Source: an uncultured Collinsella sp. (lineage in GTDB: Bacteria; Actinomycetota; Coriobacteriia; Coriobacteriales; Coriobacteriaceae). Taken from it: a DNA stretch of 12,454 nt. Positions within the stretch are counted from its first letter, which is position 1. Each line of letters begins with the position of its first letter. A model generated the notes under the pieces. The model did no database searches. It worked only from the letters and a program-made list of their open reading frames with translations, and was not told where the DNA came from. The DNA is taken from assembly GCA_958446785.1 (NCBI GenBank), contig CAUCXP010000024.1:1-12454 (forward strand). The letters are read 5' to 3'. A program made the translations under genes and the position numbers. Below, one piece after another: positions 7,214 through 12,454 of the stretch.

Positions 7214-7324
7214 CTAATGGCAGAATTTATCCATGTAGTCCTCAAAGTCGAACACTTCTACCACGACGCCCTCTTCCTGAGACTCTTTCAGTTGCTCCAA
7301 GAGATCTTTGTTAATAACGTCCAT
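7214..7324 (-). CDS. 36-aa peptide, candidate RiPP precursor
   Basis: A 36-codon gene too short for routine calling. It has an excellent start: AGGAGG, seven bases, then ATG at 7324, with the ribosome binding site immediately after the radical SAM stop codon (13-nt gap). The N-terminal half (MDVINKDLLEQLKESQEEG) is an acidic, probably helical leader-like segment ending at Gly19. The second half (VVVEVFDFEDYMDKFCH) holds the aromatic residues Phe25, Phe27, Tyr30 and Phe34, then the only Cys (Cys35) and a terminal His36. It is strongly acidic with no signal peptide or membrane segment. The position after a radical SAM enzyme and before a terminator argues for a modified-peptide precursor. I do not recognise the core as a named RiPP class. 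It could instead be an unrelated small protein. Confidence 0.75.
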   Translation of the reverse strand: MDVINKDLLEQLKESQEEGVVVEVFDFEDYMDKFCH

Positions 7325-7337
7325 GCAGAAACCTCCT

Positions 7338-9224
7338 CTATCTAATCAGTTGTAGTATATCTGCTTTCATGCAATTATCAACCAACTTGTTTAATTGCTC
7401 CTCGCTTGTCGATAGTCCCTCTTTTTTCAAAATGTCGCGCACCTCGTTCTTAGTAATCGGCTTTTCAAACAACGAAAGCAAAGCGAACGAAAAATCATTA
7501 ACCGCACACAGCCTATGGGTGGCACAACTCAGCAGTACTCTTAACCCCTCTTTTGAGCGTCCGACTTCTTTAACAAACGAACTTTTAACCAATTGAAAAC
7601 CATTATCGTGCATTACATAATCGGCATCGATATTTGTATTCAGCAATCCATAATGCAACAGTTCTTCTATCGCCCTTGTCAGCTCGAGGTCGCCCTGATC
7701 AAGAATAAGAGAAATGCTACAATCGGCCTCCAATAAACGGGCCAACTTATGGTATACCAACTGGGAAACAGCATAGACATGATGGTATTCAGAATTATAG
7801 AAGTAGGCAAATGGCTCAACGAGCACGACAGAGGTCTTGGAATCCAGCCAGATTCGATCGGCTGGATTTAGACTAGTTAGCCGTCGCTTTACTTTGGTCA
7901 AATGTCCCTTATACCTGACAGCGTGAATAGAATCTAGGATCCAGGTCACCTCTGAAATATGAAGCCGCTGGGGCAAGTCAATTGTGTCGCTACCGTTTAT
8001 GACCTCTTGCATATAAAAATCAATATGATGCTCATCAGATAAGGATTTTGCTTCATTTAAAGTTAAACCAGTGCCTGAAACATAATCTACTTCGAGGCGC
8101 AAATCCTCATATTGGGACTGCGGCATTACAGAGACACCATACTTATCGGGATGATTCCAAACATCCGACCCCATAACGAGACCAAAATTCGTAAATCCTC
8201 TCGTGGAATATGGAACACCACATACCTGTTTTGAATAATTCAAAACATTCTCTGTATAAGCTAAGGTGTTCAGAGCCTCTTCTTTAGTTTCGGTCGGAAA
8301 GCCAATCATAAAAAATAGATGAACAGGAATACCCGCATTGAGACAATCATGGATATTGCGATCAATCCAATCAACTCTCGTGTTCTTCTTCATTAGATCA
8401 AGAACTCTTTGGTTGTATGACTCGAGGCCAAACTGAATCTGCCTACATCCACTTTGGTATATCTTGTTAAAAACGTCTGTACTTAGGGTTGGAGAGAACC
8501 TCGTTTCTCCATGCCAGAAAAACGTTTTTCCCGATGCGTTTATTTCATCCGCGAGTTGCTCCATTCTTTTGCCTTCGAATGTTTCATCCACAAAAGAGAA
8601 AACTCTCGTGCCGTATTTTTCATTTAACCGACACATTATTTCAAATACTCTCGATATAGGCATCTTTCGGTAACAACCACCGGTAGCACCGGGAATGGTG
8701 CAGAAGGCGCAATGATTAAAACACTGCCTAGAGGAATAAACCGGCAATATTAGCTCAGGCATGAAGTATTTAGAAAGGGCGAAGCCATCGAAATCGGGAA
8801 CTGTATCGTTGATAAATGTTTGCTCAATCCGATGGTTTTTATATATCTTTCCACCTTTAGCATGGCAAAGGTTTGGAACACAGTCGAGATTGTCATCACC
8901 AGAGTCAAGAGCCTCAAGAAGACGTGCAAGCGGCTCTTCGCCGTCATACATCATTATCGAATCAATGTATTCAAAAAAGGGATGCCATTCTTTCATGCAG
9001 TCATCTGCTAAACGAGTAATGTAATTGCCGCCCAATGAGACGTGTTTAACAGATGGACATTCTTCTTTAATCAGTTTCGCTAACGTAACTGCAGAAATCA
9101 ATTGGAAACAGCCGCTCACCGAAATCCCAATAAACTCGATTTTTTCCCTCTGAATACGCTTAAGAAAGGCAGTTTCATAGAAGGAAATAAACGGATTATG
9201 CAAGGTATCCGCAAGCGATTTCAT
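7338..9224 (-). CDS. B12-binding-type radical SAM protein, C-terminal part (frameshifted gene)
   Basis: The 628 codons from the first ATG carry the catalytic part of a cobalamin-binding-type radical SAM enzyme. The [4Fe-4S]-binding CxxxCxxC is CFNHCAFC at 168-175 (numbering from the ATG at 9224). It is preceded by an alpha/beta region with IGISVSGCFQ, SLGGNY and YDGEEPLARLLEAL, typical of B12-rSAM proteins. The barrel continues through GLESYNQRVLDLM and FFMIGFPTET. The C-terminal 150 residues contain two stretches (about 483-530 and 575-628) that look like small winged-helix modules, possibly PqqD/RRE-like for peptide recognition. The ATG at 9224 has no ribosome binding site, and the frame is open upstream to 9320, joining the protein at 9302-9658 after a -1 shift. 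Likely role: modification of the peptide encoded next. Rejoined, the protein would be about 773 aa. Confidence 0.88.
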   Translation of the reverse strand: MKSLADTLHNPFISFYETAFLKRIQREKIEFIGISVSGCFQLISAVTLAKLIKEECPSVKHVSLGGNYITRLADDCMKEWHPFFEYIDSIMMYDGEEPLARLLEALDSGDDNLDCVPNLCHAKGGKIYKNHRIEQTFINDTVPDFDGFALSKYFMPELILPVYSSRQCFNHCAFCTIPGATGGCYRKMPISRVFEIMCRLNEKYGTRVFSFVDETFEGKRMEQLADEINASGKTFFWHGETRFSPTLSTDVFNKIYQSGCRQIQFGLESYNQRVLDLMKKNTRVDWIDRNIHDCLNAGIPVHLFFMIGFPTETKEEALNTLAYTENVLNYSKQVCGVPYSTRGFTNFGLVMGSDVWNHPDKYGVSVMPQSQYEDLRLEVDYVSGTGLTLNEAKSLSDEHHIDFYMQEVINGSDTIDLPQRLHISEVTWILDSIHAVRYKGHLTKVKRRLTSLNPADRIWLDSKTSVVLVEPFAYFYNSEYHHVYAVSQLVYHKLARLLEADCSISLILDQGDLELTRAIEELLHYGLLNTNIDADYVMHDNGFQLVKSSFVKEVGRSKEGLRVLLSCATHRLCAVNDFSFALLSLFEKPITKNEVRDILKKEGLSTSEEQLNKLVDNCMKADILQLIR

Positions 9225-9301
9225 TATTTCTGGTGTCGAATAATAATCATAGGGCAGATCTATGGAGTTGAACGTGTATTTAACTCCATATGAGACGTGA
9301 T

Positions 9302-9323
9302 TTATGATATAGAGTGCATTTCA
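9302..9323 (-). other. Frameshift splitting the radical SAM gene
   Basis: Frame 1 (from 9658) ends at TAA 9304-9302; the downstream frame has its last stop at TGA 9323-9321. The change of frame must therefore fall between these points. The only homopolymer there is AAA (9321-9319). Adding one A would read ENIFENALYIINHVSYG without a break. Slippage on the adjacent T5 run cannot repair it, because an extra T creates TGA in frame. Confidence 0.8.
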
Positions 9324-9658
9324 AAAATGTTTTCAGCATATTGTCTTTCTTTTAGATTAAAGTATCTCTTCGATCTGAAAATATCTTTTGCCTCGTCAAC
9401 ATTAAGTGCCGACTTTTGTATCAACTCGATTGTTAATTGGACATTCGAACTAAACGAATCCTTTGATTCCCGATACCTTTTACAGCACTCTTCGACATGT
9501 CTAAAAGATAGGAGGTCATCGTAAAATTCCACGTTTAAGTCAACAATGTCAACTTTGTATTGTTCAACCTCTTGAAGATATGACTTCAAAACAGGCAAGG
9601 CAAGATACGGCCCCACTGGACTCCATCCTGGGGGAAATACTAAAAGCGTTTTAGGCAT
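9302..9658 (-). CDS. B12-binding-type radical SAM protein, N-terminal fragment
   Basis: A 118-aa open frame that reads as the start of a B12-binding radical SAM enzyme, not as a separate protein. MPKTLLVFPPGWSPVGPYLA, then LPVLKSYLQE and VDIVDLNVEFYDDLLS, are the usual opening beta-alpha-beta and Pro-rich loop of that family. The last five residues (MHSIS) are a product of the frameshift; the natural continuation, NALYIINHVSYG, is in the -1 frame. The start ATG lies 7 nt after the MFS stop codon. No good Shine-Dalgarno is seen (only AAAGATG), so it is probably translationally coupled to the exporter gene. Confidence 0.8.
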   Translation of the reverse strand: MPKTLLVFPPGWSPVGPYLALPVLKSYLQEVEQYKVDIVDLNVEFYDDLLSFRHVEECCKRYRESKDSFSSNVQLTIELIQKSALNVDEAKDIFRSKRYFNLKERQYAENIFEMHSIS

Positions 9659-9665
9659 ATCAACG

Positions 9666-10850
9666 TCACATCTTTCGCAAATAATTCAATTGAAACACAA
9701 CTACCATCATAATTGAAAATACACCAAGTCCTGTAACGAGAATTGAGAACATCGCGATGCTCGTGAACAGCGAAACAAGAAGTGTTGAAATAACAACAGC
9801 AACCGATTGCAAAGACTCCCTAATTGAAAACAGGCTTATCGATTCAGATCCGTCTCTCGCCAAATCCTGCAGCGATGTTATGAGAAGCACATCTTGAATG
9901 GCGTTTCCGGCACCGACGATAAAAAGGAAAATAAACGATATCCCAGACGCATAGCGATAGCCAAACGCCAGATACGCACCGAGCGCAAGATACGTCACAA
10001 AACAATATGATTTAACGCAATCGGAACCACTGATTAAACGACCATATATTGTATTTCCGAACAACAGTCCGATTGTAAGACTACTCTGAAGGAATCCGTA
10101 TTGTATCGATGACGAGTCAAATTGCAATTGCGCTATAGCTGGCAAAAGAGAATTCAGAGAGCCGAATGCCACGCCACTAGAAATATCGATTAATAGGAAA
10201 CCAATTGCCAAGTGCTTCGCGCTAAGATCACTAAATGCAGTCCTGTTTTTTTCATTTTTGCTTATGCCCTCTTTATCATTAACCTCGATAACCGACGGAA
10301 CATCTCGCAGCAACCAGAACGACGCGGCAAAAGAAAGCGCGTCTAATGCAAGAACAGCCTCCGCCCCAAATTGAGCGACAACAAAACCGCCGGCAACTGG
10401 CCCCAGAACCATCATCAAATTCTGCAGGAACCCAAACGAATTATTAATTACGTCGCGATTGATACTATTCGTATTGGCTCTTAACAACGAGTAAAAGCAG
10501 GGCATTTCTACCGTTCGGCAAAGCGATACCGCGCACGTAATAGCAAACATACTCCATTTACTATCAACAAAAATATAGCAAACGAATAATCCCGCGCGAA
10601 TTAAGTCTGCCAATCTCATGGCCTGCAGTGTCCCGATACCCATCTTCTGAGGCAGCTGCGCGAGCGCAACTGAAAACAGAGAGGGGGCAAATCTGCAGCA
10701 GACCATCAAAGCAGTTGCAGAAACATCGTGAGTTACCTCGTAAATTAGCATTGGCAAAGCAATATTCGCACACCAATTGCCTATTTCGCTTATCCCTCTA
10801 GCAATATATAGGACCCGAACCGGACGGCTAGCTCTCAATACCGTGAACAT
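9666..10850 (-). CDS. MFS transporter, likely exporter
   Basis: Predicted 394-aa inner-membrane protein of the major facilitator superfamily, closest in feel to the MFS_3/drug and macrolide exporter group. About ten to twelve hydrophobic segments are spread over the whole length, with a polar cytoplasmic loop at about 184-212. The motif NNSFGFLQNLMMVLGPVAGG (136-155), with its GP...GG in a membrane helix, is characteristic of that group. The ATG at 10850 lies 9 nt after GAGG and overlaps the preceding DUF2087 gene by 23 nt, so the two are probably translationally coupled. By context it should export the cluster's peptide product or give self-protection. It has no peptidase domain, and no leader peptidase is visible in the window. 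Confidence 0.88.
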   Translation of the reverse strand: MFTVLRASRPVRVLYIARGISEIGNWCANIALPMLIYEVTHDVSATALMVCCRFAPSLFSVALAQLPQKMGIGTLQAMRLADLIRAGLFVCYIFVDSKWSMFAITCAVSLCRTVEMPCFYSLLRANTNSINRDVINNSFGFLQNLMMVLGPVAGGFVVAQFGAEAVLALDALSFAASFWLLRDVPSVIEVNDKEGISKNEKNRTAFSDLSAKHLAIGFLLIDISSGVAFGSLNSLLPAIAQLQFDSSSIQYGFLQSSLTIGLLFGNTIYGRLISGSDCVKSYCFVTYLALGAYLAFGYRYASGISFIFLFIVGAGNAIQDVLLITSLQDLARDGSESISLFSIRESLQSVAVVISTLLVSLFTSIAMFSILVTGLGVFSIMMVVVFQLNYLRKM

Positions 10851-11109
10851 CACGATTAACCTCGTATTTCAGGCCTCGTTCATCCCTTAATAGGAATCCA
10901 TAATCAACCAAGTACCGCCTCAACACGGCATAATCAGGATAGAGCTGTGACAGCACACGATTAACCTGAAGCTCCGTATAACTTGTATTTAATTCAAAGA
11001 AAGAGACGGCCCATAGCAGCATGATTCTTTTATAGCTTTCCTTTTTTGGAATTGAAACCAGCTCGCCATTCTTGAGAAATCGTTTTTTAAAGTCTATTAG
11101 CTCATCCAT
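10828..11109 (-). CDS. DUF2087 domain protein, possible transcriptional regulator
   Basis: Predicted 93-aa protein that is essentially one DUF2087 domain (PF09860). The signature runs along its length: FLKNGELVSIPKKESYKRIM (11-30), then YTELQVNRVLSQLYPDYAVL (44-63) and RRYLVDYGFLLRDERG (64-79). The domain is a small winged-helix-like fold, often attached to ArsR-type regulators and also found alone; DNA binding is likely but unproven. It is the first gene of the A+T-rich operon, with GGAGG six bases before the ATG. Its 3' end overlaps the exporter start by 23 nt. The promoter region ahead of it carries direct repeats, so autoregulation is a reasonable guess. Confidence 0.8.
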   Translation of the reverse strand: MDELIDFKKRFLKNGELVSIPKKESYKRIMLLWAVSFFELNTSYTELQVNRVLSQLYPDYAVLRRYLVDYGFLLRDERGLKYEVNRDVHGIES

Positions 11110-11124
11110 TCACATCCTCCATTT

Positions 11125-11165
11125 CATACGCATCTAATACTAAAAATGCATACGCTTTAGGTCAT
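11125..11165 (-). promoter_or_regulatory. Candidate promoter of the DUF2087/exporter/radical SAM/peptide operon
   Basis: On the minus strand ATGACC (11160-11165), 17 nt, then TAGTAT (11137-11142); each box matches 4 of 6 consensus bases. Transcription would start about 20 nt before the DUF2087 ATG. The -10 box is bracketed by a 7-bp direct repeat CATACGC (11125-11131 and 11149-11155), 24 nt apart, a possible operator. Confidence 0.4.
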
Positions 11166-11183
11166 CGCATTCAGCTTCTTTAT

Positions 11184-11203
11184 TCGAACTAAACTCGAAC
11201 TAA
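11184..11203. repeat. Tandem 9-bp direct repeat upstream of the operon promoter
   Basis: TCGAACTAA occurs at 11184-11192 and again at 11195-11203, an 11-nt period, about one helical turn, so both copies face the same side of the DNA. It sits just upstream of the candidate -35 box, where an activator would bind, and just after the stop codon of the 72-aa gene. Confidence 0.5.
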
Positions 11204-11209
11204 TCTAAA

Positions 11210-11428
11210 TTATTTGCTCAGACACTCTTCGAAAGCTCGTTTTTCACTCTGAGTAAAATGCCCTTCCCAGTCAGTCCACGAACAGGAAGGCAACTCACAA
11301 CGAGCGGAGTCGAAACCCTCTGCCGTCGGTCGTTCAAAATGCACGATAACCTTTTCGATATCGCCATCTGTAATCAGGTCAGAATGAATGACCTCGGTTC
11401 CATCTTCGAATGTCATATACGGGTACAT
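11210..11428 (-). CDS. Small conserved-looking hypothetical protein
   Basis: Predicted 72-aa soluble protein of unknown function. MYPYMTFEDGTEVIHSDLI followed by EKVIVHFERPTAEGFDSARCELPS resembles a small protein I have seen in many gut Firmicutes and Actinobacteria, always as hypothetical; this is memory, not a search. Those relatives tend, as I recall, to run a little further at the C terminus, so this copy may be slightly shortened. The ATG at 11428 follows GAGGTGG at eight bases. An in-frame extension to 11629 overlaps the divergent plus-strand gene and its ribosome binding site and is not credible. The gene lies 100 nt upstream of the DUF2087 gene on the same strand, but the candidate promoter between them suggests it is separate. 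Confidence 0.7.
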   Translation of the reverse strand: MYPYMTFEDGTEVIHSDLITDGDIEKVIVHFERPTAEGFDSARCELPSCSWTDWEGHFTQSEKRAFEECLSK

Positions 11429-11602
11429 CACGTAAACCACCTCGCAAACATAAATCCAGTTTAGCATCAAGCTATCGCACCAAAGACAGCAAGCCCCCTT
11501 GATGAGTTGATGGTATCTGTTAAATGTCACGTACGATTCACATCTGGTGGGTACCCTGATGGCTACACGAAACGAAGCAGATTTACACCGGGAGGACCCC
11601 GT

Positions 11603-12454
11603 ATGACAACCAAGTACACCGACGCGCATTCCATCGGACAGACCATGGCCATCGCGCCCAAAAAGGGCCTGTTCGACGACATTTCCATTCCCCAGATCAT
11701 CGCCGGCGCCGCAGCTGCCGCCACGAGCGTGGCGCTTGCTTCAAAGATCGGCATTGCCGGCTCGGTGATTGGTGCCGCTGTGAGCTCAGTCATCACTGTT
11801 GTGTCCTCGCAGGTCTATCGCCACTTTATCTCCGCCAGCGCCGAAGCAATCAAGGGCACGCATGCCGCTGTCGACTACCCTACCGGCGCCTACGAGCCCG
11901 TTGAGCCCAATGTCGAGGAGCACCTAGGTGGCGCCGCAACCACGCAGGAGATGCGCCAGGTTGCGGGACGCGCGACCACGGCGCGCGTCGCTCCCAACAG
12001 CCTGCGCGCCAAGGCGGCGGCTGAGCGCAGCCAGACGCAAAAGAAGGTCATCGTCTTCTCGATCGCTATCGCCATCGTCGCGGTCATCGCCTGCGCCGGC
12101 GCCATCCTTATCACCACTGCCGGTGAGGGTCTGGGCGAGCGTCCCGAGCCAATCCTGTCGTCGCGCACGACCGAGAGCGATGCAAATGGCAACACCCAGT
12201 CGCAGGATCAGCAAGCACAGACGGACGATACGCAAGACAGTTCTACCTCTGCCAATTCGTCCTCGAACACCCAAAACCAATCGCAGGGCACCGATTCCTC
12301 TGCGAACAACAGCGGCACGCAATCCGGCACGACTGACTCAAGCCAAACGACTGACGGCTCTCAACCGAGCACGGGCGGCCAGACGAGCGACACCACGTCG
12401 GGAACGGGCACAGCAGGCAGCAGCAACAGCAATTCGAGTGACACCACATTGGGC
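11603..12454 (+). CDS. Membrane protein with Ser/Thr/Gln/Asn-rich tail (partial)
   Basis: The only plus-strand gene; 284 codons are visible and it runs off the right edge without a stop. GGAGG lies seven bases before the ATG. The N terminus (about 22-69) has FDDISIPQIIAGAAAAATSV followed by a long Ala/Gly/Val-rich hydrophobic hairpin. A cytoplasmic-looking Arg/Lys/Ala-rich stretch (about 115-148) precedes a clear membrane helix at 149-172 (VIVFSIAIAIVAVIACAGAI). From about 185 the chain is low complexity, almost all Ser, Thr, Gln, Asn, Gly and Asp, as in wall-spanning linkers. This suggests an anchored protein with an extracellular domain beyond the window. Codon use is G+C-rich, like the left-hand housekeeping genes. 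Function not recognised. Confidence 0.85.
   Translation, partial: MTTKYTDAHSIGQTMAIAPKKGLFDDISIPQIIAGAAAAATSVALASKIGIAGSVIGAAVSSVITVVSSQVYRHFISASAEAIKGTHAAVDYPTGAYEPVEPNVEEHLGGAATTQEMRQVAGRATTARVAPNSLRAKAAAERSQTQKKVIVFSIAIAIVAVIACAGAILITTAGEGLGERPEPILSSRTTESDANGNTQSQDQQAQTDDTQDSSTSANSSSNTQNQSQGTDSSANNSGTQSGTTDSSQTTDGSQPSTGGQTSDTTSGTGTAGSSNSNSSDTTLG

Noticed and set aside
7214-7324. PQQ- or mycofactocin-type precursor identity for the 36-aa peptide
   Set aside because: It lacks the ExxxY spacing of PqqA and does not end in the Val-Tyr pair of MftA, and the expected companion genes are absent.
9302-9330. Programmed -1 ribosomal frameshift in the radical SAM gene
   Set aside because: No X_XXY_YYZ heptamer falls in the only window where the frames overlap, and I saw no convincing downstream stimulatory stem.

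Overview
The window looks like a chromosomal segment of a high-G+C anaerobic actinobacterium. A Coriobacteriia host such as Collinsella is my best guess. It rests on gene content (Mbeg1-like hydrolase, glutaminase-fused NAD synthetase, L-lactate dehydrogenase, YejK/NdpA-like protein) and codon use, not on a marker gene. Nearly everything is on the minus strand, so transcription runs right to left.

Positions 1-7025 are G+C-rich housekeeping DNA. In transcription order it holds a two-domain NAD+ synthetase (nadE), a fold-type I aminotransferase, L-lactate dehydrogenase (ldh), an Mbeg1/DUF2974-type alpha/beta-hydrolase and a nucleoid-associated NdpA-like protein. Intrinsic terminators are visible after nadE, ldh and the NdpA-like gene. 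Two related REP-like palindromes flank the hydrolase gene. Hairpins lie just ahead of the ribosome binding sites of the aminotransferase and ldh genes.

Positions about 7130-11210 are clearly A+T-richer. One hand-counted line, 8281-8340, has 23 G+C of 60, against 35 of 60 at 5401-5460. The region holds a compact, probably acquired operon: a stand-alone DUF2087 protein, an MFS exporter, a B12-binding-type radical SAM enzyme, a 36-codon peptide gene with a near-ideal AGGAGG site placed 13 nt after the enzyme gene, and a strong terminator. I read this as a RiPP-type (ribosomally made, post-translationally modified peptide) cluster. The peptide would be the precursor, the radical SAM protein its modifying enzyme (with possible winged-helix, PqqD/RRE-like modules at its C terminus), and the MFS protein the exporter. 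The radical SAM gene is split by a -1 frameshift at 9302-9323, most simply one lost A. In this sequence the enzyme is therefore probably inactive, unless the shift is an assembly error.

Positions 11210-12454 return to host-like DNA: a small conserved-looking 72-aa protein on the minus strand, and a divergent plus-strand gene for a membrane protein with a Ser/Thr/Gln/Asn-rich tail that runs off the right edge. I saw no tRNA, rRNA, CRISPR array, integrase or transposase.
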